A stretch of DNA of 64,000 bases from Streptomyces sp. NRRL F-5630 (GCF_000719475.1 NZ_JOGO01000023.1:21865-85864), one strand, 5' to 3'; positions 8,301 to 17,041 are shown, numbered from the stretch's first letter. A program made the numbers and translations. Notes: generated by a model not told the origin, from the sequence alone.

Positions 8301-8959
8301 GCCTCCGTCCGCACCGCGTCGTCCGCCCCCGCCCGTACCCGTACGTGCCCCTCGCCGTCCGGCACCGTCGCCACCGGCGGCTGCGTGCCGCCCGCCACGA
8401 CGCGCAGGACGGACTCGCCGACGCGCAGCAGGGCGCCGCGCGGGAGCGGCTGGGGGGTGCGGCCGACGGGGCGGCCCTCGATGGTCGTGCCGTTGGTCGA
8501 GCCGAGGTCGGCGACCTCCGCGCGGCCCCCTGGGCCGAGCACGACGGCGCAGTGCGCGCGCGAGACGTCGGGGTCGTCGAGCGTCACGTCGGCGTCGGAG
8601 GAGCGGCCGATGCGCACCTCGCCGCCGTGCAGCACGTGCACGCCGCCCGCGTCGGGCCCCGAGACGACCTGGAGCTGCGGTGCCGCCGGGTCCGGCTCGC
8701 CGCCAGGTCCGGCCGGGCCACCGAGCGCGAGCACCGCGCCGTCCACGAGCGGCGGCTCCCCGAGCACCGCGCGGTGCGGGTCGAGGCGGGTGCCGTCCAC
8801 CCACCACGAGGACGTCGTCTCGCCCGCGCGGGCCGCCTGCTTCAGCCCGGCGGCGACCGCCGAGAGCTGGGTGCCCGCCGGGGCGGTGACGAGGACGTCG
8901 CAGTCGCGTCCCGCACCCCTCCGTGCCAGGAGGCTGAGCCGAATCTGCATCCCGGTCAC
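5369..8959 (-). CDS. FHA domain and FtsK/SpoIIIE-like ATPase protein
   Basis: 1196 residues from the GTG at 8959, which has AGAGGGG four bases upstream; an ATG three codons in is the alternative. An N-terminal ubiquitin-like part precedes an FHA domain (about 100-175) with GRSSDAD, SRAH and STNGT, so it should bind phosphothreonine. A long Ala/Arg/Glu-rich region follows, with tandem repeats of EAGADDAVRT and ARQAGEARDA. The FtsK-like half contains a Walker A-like GPAGSGRT (757-764) with Arg in place of the invariant Lys, and a Walker B RLVVLVDDVDALL near 1034. About 270 residues separate the two, including a Gly/Pro/Arg-rich insertion of roughly 200. It is divergent from two Ser/Thr kinases, plausible partners for the FHA domain. 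The degenerate Walker A casts doubt on ATP hydrolysis. A scaffold or secretion/DNA-motor relative is possible. Confidence 0.88.
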   Translation of the reverse strand: MTGMQIRLSLLARRGAGRDCDVLVTAPAGTQLSAVAAGLKQAARAGETTSSWWVDGTRLDPHRAVLGEPPLVDGAVLALGGPAGPGGEPDPAAPQLQVVSGPDAGGVHVLHGGEVRIGRSSDADVTLDDPDVSRAHCAVVLGPGGRAEVADLGSTNGTTIEGRPVGRTPQPLPRGALLRVGESVLRVVAGGTQPPVATVPDGEGHVRVRAGADDAVRTEAGADDAVRTEAGTNDAARAEAGAPRSRTPEAPRGSEGRRPSDGPRSATPGGADATHAAQDLRGPRAAGEARGARQAGEARDARQAGEARDALGARDARPHPSDGTPEMDAPAPQDPAETRTVRRKGGLGLWGRRRGARPDETAATTAGQAPSPGQAPPSGPGGTAPEAPLPPVPAPRPARSPEAWPDPALLLLTALGPGPRLWERGPGHPEALACRVGTSEHPRPEGGALPVPLTVSLAESGSLGLAGPRERLSGLARAVLAQYAALHSPDILEIVLISTDRHQPLSERVARWGWLGWLPHVRPTRGQECRALLAYDNEQAAARFAEVRGRTPGQYEGLRTLVVLDGDPGTPALREAAAWCASAEGRAAGVHLVCLAETAAASPASPVAETFEAACAQVAAFRDCGAVALLSGDVATAVHVLRTARGRLAGNGTTGTVDAVSAAWAERFARALAPLRTDAAQGAPRTAATAAPLPQAVRLLDELGLARATPASLLARWASAAEEAPGGRVLGVLGAGPEGPAHVDLGGAQGPHLIIEGPAGSGRTELLRALAASLAAGERPDRLGLVLVDGAGAPPDGAGLGVCADLPHVTTVLRAQDPVRMREFAQALAGELKRRARLLDGGDATSGGGEPVVPAQGGLGDTASGRVRARGTAGTGPRPGPAAGPAGGGGPAGDVGGTGAGPGAPRAAAVSVAARTSRVPEQGVRARVMFDQEQPPHGPSYERERSRYGEERAAHGPFGRPRVPYDQEADQRPAPHPADATAANSADHSEATVPGQSRGVETGDIETAPSRTLRLRPRTSSAGRNPLPRLVVLVDDVDALLDPPLGATGRPAAGSVVRALEAVVREGARLGVHLIAAGARTEKASASYVARAAGVRVVLDAPSPAPEDPAPGRGRLLTQDGAALPFQAGRVTGRIPRTATLRPTVTPLEWPKMGDAPERARPVRELGNGPTDLALLASALDRAARAAEARPQEPLL

Positions 8960-9378
8960 GCGTCCCCTCTGCGCGCGCGCACGCCGGGAAAGGGCTTCCG
9001 CCCCCGTCGCGCACGGGCACTCGGCCTGTACGTACAGACACGCATCCTCGCACTTGCCAGAGACAACCCGCCCGCCGATCGCCGTCGATTGATCTTGATT
9101 GATCTGCTCCGGTCGGAAAAGTTCCATGTCGGACGGGGTCGATCGGCCGGAACCATTCGCTCCGCGGGCCGGAGGACGAGGGTCCGGCGGCGGGCCGCCG
9201 GGGAGGAACGGGACGGTCCCGGGGCTTCGCGCACCCCCGCCCGGCCGTTTCGGCGCACTACAGTGGGCGGAACTGTCCGAAGCGGCGGCCCCGGGGGCCG
9301 CCGCCCCGAACGCGGCCGGCCCGGTGCCCCCAGAGGTGCCCGGATGCGGGCGAGCCGGATGATCAGGGAGCGCATGAC
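8960..9378. promoter_or_regulatory. 419-bp divergent control region between the FHA-FtsK and kinase genes
   Basis: No gene is seen. The region must hold promoters for both divergent genes. A 10-bp tandem repeat (GATTGATCTT at 9087-9096, GATTGATCTG at 9097-9106) and the relatively AT-rich stretch around it (about 9030-9125) are the likeliest core of the control region. No definite -35/-10 pair can be assigned by eye. Confidence 0.4.
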
Positions 9379-11091
9379 GTGCGGCCGGTAGGCAGCAAGT
9401 ACCTCCTGGAGGAGCCGCTGGGACGCGGCGCCACGGGCACCGTCTGGCGTGCGCGCCAGACCGTCCCGGCGGGCGCCGAGGCGGCCGTACAGGGGCAGCC
9501 GGGCGAGACCGTCGCCATCAAGGTCCTCAAGGAGGAGCTGGCGAACGATCCGGACATCGTGATGCGCTTCCTGCGCGAGCGCTCGGTGCTGCTCCGGCTC
9601 ACCCACCCGAACATCGTGCGCGTGCGCGACCTCGTCGTCGAGGGCGATCTGCTCGCGCTCGTCATGGACCTCGTCGAGGGCCCGGATCTGCACCGCTACC
9701 TGCGCGAGAACGGGCCCTTCAGCCCCGTCGCCGCGAGCCTGCTCACCGCGCAGATCGCGGACGCGCTCGTCGCGAGCCACGCGGACGGCGTCGTGCACCG
9801 CGACCTCAAGCCCGCGAACGTCCTCCTGAAGGACGACCCCGACGGGGGCCTGCACCCCCTCCTCACGGACTTCGGCATCGCGCGCCTCGCCGACTCCCCC
9901 GGCCTCACCCGCACGCAGGAGTTCGTCGGCACCCCCGCCTACGTCGCCCCGGAGGCCGCCGAGGGCCGCCCGCAGACCTCCGCCGTGGACATCTACGGCG
10001 CGGGCATCCTCCTCTACGAGCTGCTCACCGGCCGCCCGCCCTTCCAGGGCGAGTCCGCGCTCGAAGTCCTCCACCGGCACCTGAGCGAGGAGCCGCGCCG
10101 CCCGTCGGGCGTCCCCGAGCCGCTGTGGACGGTTATCGAGCGCTGCCTCAGCAAGAACCCGGACCGCCGCCCGAGCGCCGAGAACCTCGCCCGTGCCCTC
10201 CGCGTCGTCGCCGAGGGCGTCGGCGTGCACGCCAACTCCGCGCAGATCGCGGCGGCCGAGGGCGTCGACGCCCTCCTCGCGCCCGACCCGGACCCGGCCC
10301 CCGTACCGGAGACACCGGGCGCCGCGGCCCCGACCGAGGTCCTCTCGCGCGACGGCTTCCCGCAGGGCGGCCACGACCCGGCGGCGCCGACCTCCGTGCT
10401 CCCCACGACCGGGCAGGGCGCCGGTACGGGGCCGGGCGGCCGTCCCGGTGAGGCCGACCCGACCGCCGTCATGCCCCCCGTACCGCCCGGCGCGGACCCC
10501 GACGCCCCGCACCCCTGGGAGAACCAGCTCAGGGCGGCGCGCGACCGCAACGAGCAGACGCAGATCCAGTACCTCGGCCCGGACGAGGACCCCCTGCGCC
10601 GCCGCCCGCACCGGCAGCAGCCCCCGCGGCAGCAAGGCCCCGGCCCGTACGGCTACGCGCCGCAACCGGGCCCCTACGACCCGCCGCAGCCCCCCGCGTA
10701 CCGGCAGGGCGGCTACCAGCAGGGCGGGCAGGGCGGCTACCAGCAGCCGTACCAGCAGCAGCCCCCGCAACAGCAGCCCCAGCAGTACGCGCCCCCGCCC
10801 GCCTCGCGCCGGCAGGCCCCGCCGCCCGCCGAGGCCCCGCCGCGCCGCGAGCCGCGACCGCCGCGCGAGCCCCGTGAGCCGCGCCGCCGCAGCGCCAACC
10901 CGATGCGCATCCCGGGCCTCGGCTGCCTCAAGGGCTGCCTGTTCACCGTGGTGATCCTCTTCGTGGTCGGCTGGATCGTGTGGGAGGTCAGCCCGCTCCA
11001 GGACTGGATCGGCACGGGCAAGGGCTACTGGGACCAGCTCGGCAGCTGGGTCAAGGAGATCTCGGGCTGGTTCTCGAAGCTGAACGGCTAG
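9379..11091 (+). CDS. pkaA: Membrane Ser/Thr protein kinase, PkaA-like
   Basis: 570 residues from the GTG at 9379 (AGGGAG nine bases upstream). Eukaryotic-type kinase domain over about residues 7-275: glycine loop GRGATG, ATP-binding Lys48 in VAIKVLK, catalytic Asp142 in HRDLKPAN, DFG Asp in LTDFGIA, and YVAPEAAEG in the activation segment. A Pro/Ala-rich linker follows, then a Gln/Tyr/Pro-rich tract (QQGGQGGYQQPYQQQPPQ), a basic stretch, one membrane helix (CLFTVVILFVVGWIVWEV) near residues 515-535, and a short external tail with no PASTA repeats. Together with the next kinase and nearby prfB the order resembles the S. coelicolor pkaA-pkaB locus, from which the symbol is taken by memory. The neighbouring FHA protein is a plausible phosphorylation partner (inference). 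Confidence 0.88.
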   Translation: MRPVGSKYLLEEPLGRGATGTVWRARQTVPAGAEAAVQGQPGETVAIKVLKEELANDPDIVMRFLRERSVLLRLTHPNIVRVRDLVVEGDLLALVMDLVEGPDLHRYLRENGPFSPVAASLLTAQIADALVASHADGVVHRDLKPANVLLKDDPDGGLHPLLTDFGIARLADSPGLTRTQEFVGTPAYVAPEAAEGRPQTSAVDIYGAGILLYELLTGRPPFQGESALEVLHRHLSEEPRRPSGVPEPLWTVIERCLSKNPDRRPSAENLARALRVVAEGVGVHANSAQIAAAEGVDALLAPDPDPAPVPETPGAAAPTEVLSRDGFPQGGHDPAAPTSVLPTTGQGAGTGPGGRPGEADPTAVMPPVPPGADPDAPHPWENQLRAARDRNEQTQIQYLGPDEDPLRRRPHRQQPPRQQGPGPYGYAPQPGPYDPPQPPAYRQGGYQQGGQGGYQQPYQQQPPQQQPQQYAPPPASRRQAPPPAEAPPRREPRPPREPREPRRRSANPMRIPGLGCLKGCLFTVVILFVVGWIVWEVSPLQDWIGTGKGYWDQLGSWVKEISGWFSKLNG

Positions 11092-11386
11092 CGGCGGGCC
11101 GTGCGCCGGGCCGCCGCCCCCTGGGCGATGCCCCGGCGCGGCGCTCCCCCTCGTGCGCCGCGCGGCTCGGCCTTACCCGTCGCGCGGCACGGCAGCACCC
11201 GTCGTGCGCGGCACAGCAGTGCCCGCCGCGCGGCTCGGCGACGCGTCGCGCGGAGGGCGAGTGCGGCGACAAGTCGACAATCGGCGGATGTCTTCGGCCA
11301 CCGAACCCCCATAAAACCGGACGGATCGCCGTCCCGATGTGGCGCGAAGGCCGATCCTGGGCACGGAAGACCCCAGGACGCGCGTA

Positions 11387-11437
11387 ACTTTGCGCATCGT
11401 CGCATCGCCACGACTTTGCAAACGTCGCAACGCCACG
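11387..11437 (+). repeat. 26-bp imperfect direct repeat upstream of the second kinase
   Basis: ACTTTGC plus a CGTCGCA-CGCCACG tail occurs twice in tandem (11387-11412 and 11413-11437), ending 38 bp before the kinase start codon. The 384-bp gap 11092-11475 otherwise contains G+C-rich GCGCGGC-type short repeats and no gene. Position and near-identity of the two copies suggest a binding site for a regulator of the kinase gene (inference). Confidence 0.55.
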
Positions 11438-11475
11438 TCCCCGGCCGCGCCGGGGCCCGACCTGTCGGAGCAGTT

Positions 11476-12720
11476 TTGGCACGCAAGATCGGCAGCCGGT
11501 ACACCGCACACCAGCTCCTCGGGCGGGGCAGCGCGGGGAGTGTGTGGCTCGGCGACGGACCCGAGGGGCCCGTCGCGATCAAACTGCTCCGCGAGGACCT
11601 CGCGGCGGACCAGGAACTCGTCGGCCGCTTCGTCCAGGAGCGCACCGCGCTGCTCGGCCTCGAACACCCCCACATCGTCACCGTGCGCGACCTCGTCGTG
11701 GACGGCAACGACCTGGCGCTCGTCATGGACGCCGTCCGCGGCACCGACCTGCGCACGCGCATCGACTCCGCCCACCGCCTCGCCCCCGCCGCGGCGGCCG
11801 CGATCGTCGCGGACATCGCCGACGCGCTCGCCTTCGCGCACAAGGCCGGGGTCGTGCACCGCGACGTCAAGCCCGAGAACATCCTTCTCGACATGTCGGG
11901 CACGCCAGGACGCGCGGGCGAACACCCCGCGCTCCTCACCGACTTCGGCGTCGCCAAGCTCATCGACAGCCCCCGCTCCACGCCCACGGGCCGCAGCACG
12001 AAGATCATCGGGACGCCGGACTACTGCGCCCCCGAGATCGTCGAGGGCCTGCCGCCGCGCGCCGCCGTCGACATCTACGCGCTCGCGACGGTCCTGTACG
12101 AACTCCTCGCCGGCTTCACGCCCTTCGGCGGCGGCCACCCCGGGGCGATCCTGCGGCGGCACGTGACGGAGACGGTCGTCCCGCTGCCCGGCATCCCCGA
12201 GGAGCTGTGGCAGCTTCTCGTCCAGTGCCTCGCCAAGGCCCCGGCCTCGCGCCTGCGCGCGTCCGAACTCGCCGAGCGGCTGCGGGAGATGGCACCGCTG
12301 CTCGACGGGCTCCCGGCCCTGGAGGTGGACGAGCCGCAGCCGGAGCCGGCCGAGCCGGGCGAGGCGGTGGGTGAGGAGACCGCGACCGGCGCGGCGCCGC
12401 GCGGCGCGGTGTCGCTGGTGCCGACGGCCCCGGGCAAGGACTCGGGCCGGGACACGCACACGAGCATGAGGGTGCCGGGCGTGGACGAGCTGTCCGGGGG
12501 TGCCCACGGGACGGCACGGGTGCCGCGTGCCCCGGGGGCGCCGCGGCCGGGCTCCGCACGGGCCAGGGAGGCGGCGCTTCGGCGGAGGCGGCTGCGGACC
12601 GGGGTCGGGGCCGGGCTGGCGGTGGTGATCCTCGCCGTGGCGGGGTGGCTCGTCGCGGGCGGCGAGGACAGCGATTCCGGGGCCGAGCAGACAGGAACGG
12701 CTGCCGTCACCTCGGGGTGA
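11476..12720 (+). CDS. pkaB: Membrane Ser/Thr protein kinase, PkaB-like
   Basis: 414 residues from the TTG at 11476. GGAG five to six bases upstream supports this start, and the next residues, ARKIGSRY, align with the first strand of kinase domains. Kinase domain about 6-270: GRGSAG loop, Lys36 in VAIKLLRED, catalytic Asp130 in [15 protein letters not shown], and [10 protein letters not shown]. An acidic/Pro-rich linker follows, then one membrane helix ([16 protein letters not shown], about 380-397) and a short external tail without sensor repeats. It is closely related to the preceding kinase (same VRDLVV and ALVMD motifs), so the pair probably arose by duplication. The pkaB symbol rests on remembered S. 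coelicolor gene order. A tandem repeat lies in its promoter region. Confidence 0.87.
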   Translation: MARKIGSRYTAHQLLGRGSAGSVWLGDGPEGPVAIKLLREDLAADQELVGRFVQERTALLGLEHPHIVTVRDLVVDGNDLALVMDAVRGTDLRTRIDSAHRLAPAAAAAIVADIADALAFAHKAGVVHRDVKPENILLDMSGTPGRAGEHPALLTDFGVAKLIDSPRSTPTGRSTKIIGTPDYCAPEIVEGLPPRAAVDIYALATVLYELLAGFTPFGGGHPGAILRRHVTETVVPLPGIPEELWQLLVQCLAKAPASRLRASELAERLREMAPLLDGLPALEVDEPQPEPAEPGEAVGEETATGAAPRGAVSLVPTAPGKDSGRDTHTSMRVPGVDELSGGAHGTARVPRAPGAPRPGSARAREAALRRRRLRTGVGAGLAVVILAVAGWLVAGGEDSDSGAEQTGTAAVTSG

Positions 12721-12794
12721 GCGCCTTCCGCGTCGCTCACCCCGTCTCCCGGGGCGGCATCCCCTCCGGGGCGCCCACCCCGCCCTCCGGCTCC

Positions 12795-13655
12795 TCAGGG
12801 GCCGGAGGGGCCGACGTTCGCCCGCACCGCCGGTGCCACCTCTTCCCCCAGCCTCCTGATCGCGCCCTCGTCGTCCCCTCCCACGACGAAGCCGCTGATG
12901 CCGTGCTCCACGGCCAGCTCCGTGAGGAAGTTTGCGGTCGCCTGCTCCGGCTTCATGATGTTGAGGAAGCGGCGGATCTCGCGCGGGTCCCGGCCCGCCT
13001 CCCGTGCCGCCTCGTCGATGCGGGCGTTCATCGCGGGCAGGGCGGCCGTGCCCCCCTTCAGGTAGTCGTACGAGGGAAGCCAGCCCGTGGCGAGGCGCCC
13101 GGTGAGGGCGAGCATCCGGGGGCCGTACGCGCCCACCCACACGCCGATGTCGTGGGCCGGGCGCGGGCCGCGCTTGGCGCCGTCGGCGGTGTAGTACGTC
13201 CCTCTGTGGCGCACGCCACCGCGCTCCCCGGTGTCCCACAGCTCGCGGATCAGGCCGATCGCCTCGGCGAGCGCGTCCACCGACTCCCCGGGCGGCAGGC
13301 CCCGGCCGCCCATCGCCACGACGGCGTCGCGGAAGCCGCCCGCGCCGATGCCCAGCTCGAAGCGTCCGCCGCTGAGCAGGTCGAGCGTCGCCGCGGTACG
13401 CGCGAGGACGGCGGGCGGGCGCAGCGGCAGGTTGGTGACGTTCGCCGCGAGGCGCACCCGCGTGGTGCGGGCCGCCACGAAGGCCAGCAGGGCCTGCGTG
13501 TCGAGGAGCGCGGGCTGGTAGGGGTGGTCCTGGAAGGTCACGAGGTCGAGACCCGCGCGCTCACCGGCCACGGCGAGCTCCACGACCTCGGCGGGCCGGG
13601 CCGAGGAAGGGGTGACGAAGGAGCCGAAGAGGAGGTCGTGCCCGTAATCGGTCAT
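12795..13655 (-). CDS. Luciferase-like (LLM class) oxidoreductase, probably F420-dependent
   Basis: 286 residues. Alpha/beta-barrel of the luciferase-like monooxygenase superfamily, of the kind that uses coenzyme F420 in actinobacteria. Family signs are [15 protein letters not shown] near the N-terminus, [20 protein letters not shown], the [13 protein letters not shown] segment, and [19 protein letters not shown] in the second half. Full length for the family. The ATG at 13655 was chosen; a GTG-less alternative three codons upstream (MTR) is possible. It is convergent with the kinase gene and divergent from prfB. The substrate cannot be inferred. Confidence 0.88.
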   Translation of the reverse strand: MTDYGHDLLFGSFVTPSSARPAEVVELAVAGERAGLDLVTFQDHPYQPALLDTQALLAFVAARTTRVRLAANVTNLPLRPPAVLARTAATLDLLSGGRFELGIGAGGFRDAVVAMGGRGLPPGESVDALAEAIGLIRELWDTGERGGVRHRGTYYTADGAKRGPRPAHDIGVWVGAYGPRMLALTGRLATGWLPSYDYLKGGTAALPAMNARIDEAAREAGRDPREIRRFLNIMKPEQATANFLTELAVEHGISGFVVGGDDEGAIRRLGEEVAPAVRANVGPSGP

Positions 13656-13727
13656 GCGCGTCAGCCTGCCACGCGCCCCTCCGGGAGGGGCGGGCTTCGC
13701 CCGAGCGCCCGCCGCCCGGTTACCCTG

Positions 13728-14849
13728 ATGGACGTGGCAGTCGTCGATGTATCCGAAGAGCTCAAGTCCCTCTCCTCCACCATGGAGTCGATCGAGGCCG
13801 TCCTGGACCTCGACAGGATGAGGGAGGAAATCGCTTCCCTGGAGGAGCAGGCAGCGGCTCCGTCCCTGTGGGACGACCCCGATGCGGCGCAGAAGATCAC
13901 CAGCAAGCTGAGCCACCTCCAGGCCGAGGTCCGCAAGGCCGAGGGCCTGCGCGGGCGCATCGACGACCTGGCCGTGCTCTTCGAGCTGGCCGCCGACGAG
14001 AGCGACGCGGACACGCAGGAGGAGGCGGAGCAGGAGCTGGCCGCCGTGCGCAAGGCGCTCGACGAGATGGAGGTACGCACCCTCCTCTCCGGCGAGTACG
14101 ACTCCCGCGAGGCCGTCGTCACGATCCGCGCCGAGGCCGGGGGCGTCGACGCCTCCGACTTCGCCGAGCGCCTCCAGCGCATGTACCTGCGCTGGGCCGA
14201 GCGCCTCGGCTACAAGACGGAGCTGTACGAGACGTCCTACGCCGAAGAGGCGGGCATCAAGTCCACGACCTTCGCCGTGCACGTCCCGTACGCCTACGGC
14301 ACCCTCTCCGTCGAGCAGGGCACCCACCGCCTGGTCCGCATCTCCCCCTTCGACAACCAGGGGCGCCGCCAGACCTCCTTCGCGGGGGTCGAGGTGCTGC
14401 CCGTGGTCGAGCAGACCGACCACATCGAGATCGACGAGTCCGAGCTGCGCGTCGACGTGTACCGCTCCTCGGGCCCCGGCGGTCAGGGCGTCAACACGAC
14501 CGACTCGGCCGTGCGCCTGACGCACCTGCCCACCGGCATCGTCGTCTCCTGCCAGAACGAGCGCTCGCAGATCCAGAACAAGGCGACCGCGATGAACGTC
14601 CTCCAGGCGAAGCTGCTCGAACGCCGCCGCCAGGAGGAGCAGGAGAAGATGAACGCCCTCAAGGGCGACGGCGGCAACTCCTGGGGCAACCAGATGCGCT
14701 CCTACGTCCTGCACCCCTACCAGATGGTCAAGGACCTCCGTACCGAGTACGAGGTCGGCAACCCCGAGGCCGTCTTCAACGGCGAGATCGACGGCTTCCT
14801 GGAGGCCGGCATCCGCTGGCGCAAGCAGCAGGAGCAGCAGAGCGCCTGA
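13728..14849 (+). CDS. prfB: Peptide chain release factor 2
   Basis: 373 residues from the ATG at 13728; the GTG at 13734 would give 371 and matches the usual Streptomyces N-terminus [10 protein letters not shown], and neither has a clear ribosome-binding site. RF2 recognises UGA/UAA stops and triggers peptide release. The GGQ motif is Gly251-Gly252-Gln253 inside [17 protein letters not shown]. Domains 2/4 are complete and the C-terminus is normal. Many bacteria control this gene through an in-frame UGA frameshift near codon 25. Here the frame is continuous, so that autoregulation is absent. A strong intrinsic terminator follows at 14885. Confidence 0.97.
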   Translation: MDVAVVDVSEELKSLSSTMESIEAVLDLDRMREEIASLEEQAAAPSLWDDPDAAQKITSKLSHLQAEVRKAEGLRGRIDDLAVLFELAADESDADTQEEAEQELAAVRKALDEMEVRTLLSGEYDSREAVVTIRAEAGGVDASDFAERLQRMYLRWAERLGYKTELYETSYAEEAGIKSTTFAVHVPYAYGTLSVEQGTHRLVRISPFDNQGRRQTSFAGVEVLPVVEQTDHIEIDESELRVDVYRSSGPGGQGVNTTDSAVRLTHLPTGIVVSCQNERSQIQNKATAMNVLQAKLLERRRQEEQEKMNALKGDGGNSWGNQMRSYVLHPYQMVKDLRTEYEVGNPEAVFNGEIDGFLEAGIRWRKQQEQQSA

Positions 14850-14884
14850 GGCCGGGACGGGCCCGCGGCCCAGCGTTGATCTTC

Positions 14885-14930
14885 CTGCGGCAACTTCCCT
14901 TTTCGTGAGGGGAGTTGCCGCAGCCTTTTC
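14885..14930 (+). terminator. Intrinsic terminator after prfB
   Basis: A 15-bp stem (CTGCGGCAACTTCCC at 14885-14899 with GGGGAGTTGCCGCAG at 14909-14923, one G-U pair) and a 9-nt loop are followed by CCTTTTCTT. This is one of the few hairpin-plus-U-tract terminators in the window. Confidence 0.88.
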
Positions 14931-15143
14931 TTACGGGAGTCTTCACAGGCGCAAAGCGGTACGAAGGCGGGCGAGGCGCTCTTAAGGCGCTTGACGTGTC
15001 TGCGGCGGACCGCGAGGGTGGCGGATGGCATGCGCGTTTCTGGGGCGTGTGCGCACGGGGGCACGATCCAGGAGGCCCCCTGTCCGCGCGACCCGCCGCG
15101 TCGTCCCACCTACGTACGTATCGCTACTGGGGGTAGCTAGCTC

Positions 15144-15836
15144 ATGACGAACAGAATGCGGGTCCGCGTGGCGCGGGTCGCCGCCGGAGCCGCCATCGCG
15201 GCCGGGGCCTCCCTCTCGGCCGCGGGCGCCGCCCACGCCGTCACCTTCAACGGCGACAACGGCCCGGCGGTCGAGGAGCCCGACCCGACCGACCCGGGCA
15301 CGGACCCCTCCGACCCGGGAGACGACCCGTCCGACCCGGGCACCGAGATCCCGACCGGCGAGCCGAGCGACCCGGGCACGGACCCGTCCGACCCCGGCAC
15401 CGAGCCGAGCGACCCAGGTACCGACCCGAGCGACCCCGGCACCGAGCCGAGCGACCCGGGCACCGAGCCCTCCGACCCGGGCACGGACCCGAGCGACCCG
15501 GGGACGGAGCCCTCCGACCCGGGCACGGACCCGAGCGACCCCTCCGGCCCGAGCACCGGGCCCTCCGACCCGGGCACGCAGCCCAGTGACCCGGGCGACC
15601 AGCCCTCCGGCGGGGCGTCCTCGCCCGCCGCCGGGGGCGGCAACGGGTCCACCGGCGCCGGCCCCGACAGCCTCGGGCAGCAGCCCGTGGAGCAGGGGGC
15701 GCCGAAGGACGAGCTCGCCGAGACCGGCGCGGCCGACACGACCTTCCTGGTCCTCGGTGCCGCGACCATGATCGCGGGCGGCATCGGCTTCCGCTTCCTG
15801 CCCCGCCTCACGGGGCGCGGGGGCGACACGGCCTGA
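15144..15836 (+). CDS. Secreted, sortase-anchored Asp-Pro-Gly repeat protein (LAETG)
   Basis: 230 residues. Wall-attached surface protein. A signal peptide (MTNRMRVRVARVAAGAAIAA up to AHA at about residue 32) leads into an acidic repeat region (about 48-150) made of near-identical DPGTEPS/DPGTDPS heptads, then a Gly/Ser linker. The C-terminal sorting signal is LAETG, a hydrophobic helix (FLVLGAATMIAGGIGFRF), and a basic tail. LAxTG is the motif used by class E sortases of Streptomyces. No sortase gene is in the window. The repeat region should be extended, flexible and negatively charged, possibly calcium-binding (inference). The ATG at 15144 has a GGGGG about 12 bases upstream. A bidirectional hairpin follows. 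Confidence 0.85.
   Translation: MTNRMRVRVARVAAGAAIAAGASLSAAGAAHAVTFNGDNGPAVEEPDPTDPGTDPSDPGDDPSDPGTEIPTGEPSDPGTDPSDPGTEPSDPGTDPSDPGTEPSDPGTEPSDPGTDPSDPGTEPSDPGTDPSDPSGPSTGPSDPGTQPSDPGDQPSGGASSPAAGGGNGSTGAGPDSLGQQPVEQGAPKDELAETGAADTTFLVLGAATMIAGGIGFRFLPRLTGRGGDTA
15283..15600 (+). repeat. 21-bp coding repeats (Asp-Pro-Gly heptads)
   Basis: About 14 degenerate copies of a 21-bp unit of the form GACCCGGGCACGGACCCGAG encode the heptads of the surface protein. Units differ at third positions and by D/E swaps, and a few are shortened to DPGD. Copy number is likely to vary between strains. Confidence 0.85.
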
Positions 15837-15844
15837 CGAAGGAC

Positions 15845-15888
15845 AGCGGGGGCCGGGTGCGCACGCACCCGGCCCCCGCTCTTTCTTC
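15845..15888. terminator. Bidirectional terminator hairpin
   Basis: Arms at 15845-15861 and 15864-15880 are perfect complements (17 bp; the inner pairs must open to form a loop), followed by TCTTTCTT. It lies between the convergent wall-protein gene and the small zinc-ribbon gene and can serve both. Confidence 0.85.
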
Positions 15889-15906
15889 ACGCGCTCTCCA
15901 CGCCGT

Positions 15907-16107
15907 TCAGGCGAAGCGCCCGGCGACCACCACCACCGCCGCCACGCACGCCACCAGCAGGGCGAGCAGCGTGGGCGGGCTGAGCTGGGAGAAGGGCGAC
16001 TGCCCCCGCGTCTCCTTGAGGCGCTCACGGCTCGCGCGGCAGACCGGGCAGCGGCCCTCGCTCACCGGAGCGGCGCAGTGCGCGCACACCAGTCGGTCGT
16101 AGGTCAT
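15907..16107 (-). CDS. Small zinc-ribbon membrane protein, unknown function
   Basis: 66 residues. Two Cys pairs (CAHC near residue 8 and CPVC near residue 20) form a likely zinc ribbon. A charged linker and one C-terminal membrane helix ([18 protein letters not shown]) follow, making this a tail-anchored protein with a cytosolic zinc-binding head. The ATG at 16107 was chosen because GGAAGG lies nine bases upstream; the ATG at 16116 would sit on that site. It is divergent from ftsE, with about 240 bp between. The family is not recognised beyond this architecture. Confidence 0.7.
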   Translation of the reverse strand: MTYDRLVCAHCAAPVSEGRCPVCRASRERLKETRGQSPFSQLSPPTLLALLVACVAAVVVVAGRFA

Positions 16108-16351
16108 GCGCGTCATCCTTCCGGCCGGGCCGTACCTCTCCACTGTGCCAGGTCCCGGCCGCGGCGGCGCGGGCGCGCGTGCCCGTACGCGGGCCGTCGC
16201 GCCGGGCGGGGCCGTCCTCGCGCCCGCTTTGCCCGCGATCGTGCCCGGAACGGAGGATCGTCCGCGCACGGCCCCGGGACGGTGTCTGCGCGGTGCCCCC
16301 GGGGTCGCGTATGGTCACGCTCACCTGCTCCCGGCGATCCGTGGTGTTCTC

Positions 16352-17041
16352 GTGATCCGATTCGACAACGTCTCCAAGACCTACCCCAAACAGAGCCGGC
16401 CCGCACTCAGGGATGTCTCCCTCGAGGTCGAGCGCGGCGAGTTCGTCTTCCTCGTGGGGTCCTCGGGCTCGGGGAAGTCGACCTTCCTGCGGCTGATCCT
16501 GCGCGAGGAGCGCGCGAGCCACGGACAGGTCCACGTCCTCGGCAAGGATCTCTCACGCCTGTCGAACTGGAAGGTGCCGCAGATGCGCCGCCAGCTCGGC
16601 AACGTCTTCCAGGACTTCCGCCTGCTGCCCAACAAGACGGTCGCGCAGAACGTCGCCTTCGCGCAGGAGGTCATCGGCAAGTCGAAGGGCGACATCCGCA
16701 AGTCGGTGCCGCAGGTGCTCGACCTCGTCGGGCTCGGCGGCAAGGAGGACCGGATGCCCGGCGAGCTGTCCGGTGGTGAGCAGCAGCGCGTCGCGATCGC
16801 CCGCGCCTTCGTGAACCGGCCCAAGCTCCTCATCGCCGACGAGCCCACAGGGAACCTGGACCCCCAGACCTCGGTCGGCATCATGAAGCTGCTCGACCGG
16901 ATCAACCGGACCGGCACCACCGTCGTCATGGCCACGCACGACCAGCAGATCGTCGACCAGATGCGCAAGCGCGTCATCGAACTGGAGAAGGGCCGCCTCG
17001 TCCGCGACCAGTCCCGCGGCGTCTACGGCTACCAGCACTGA
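16352..17041 (+). CDS. ftsE: Cell-division ATP-binding protein FtsE
   Basis: 229 residues from the GTG at 16352, which gives the standard actinobacterial start [15 protein letters not shown]-type ATPase that works with FtsX to transmit a cytoplasmic signal to peptidoglycan hydrolases at the envelope. Walker [10 protein letters not shown] (about 36-44), Q-loop in [15 protein letters not shown], signature [14 protein letters not shown], Walker [13 protein letters not shown] and the H-loop in MATHDQQ are all present. ftsX starts 57 bp downstream, the classic operon. Confidence 0.97.
   Translation: MIRFDNVSKTYPKQSRPALRDVSLEVERGEFVFLVGSSGSGKSTFLRLILREERASHGQVHVLGKDLSRLSNWKVPQMRRQLGNVFQDFRLLPNKTVAQNVAFAQEVIGKSKGDIRKSVPQVLDLVGLGGKEDRMPGELSGGEQQRVAIARAFVNRPKLLIADEPTGNLDPQTSVGIMKLLDRINRTGTTVVMATHDQQIVDQMRKRVIELEKGRLVRDQSRGVYGYQH

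Noticed and set aside
13728..13830. Programmed frameshift in prfB
   Set aside because: The reading frame is continuous through the N-terminal region and no in-frame UGA is present.
15283..15600. Regular 21-bp repeats as a possible CRISPR array
   Set aside because: No spacers; repeats are in frame and encode a heptad array in a signal-peptide/LAETG protein.
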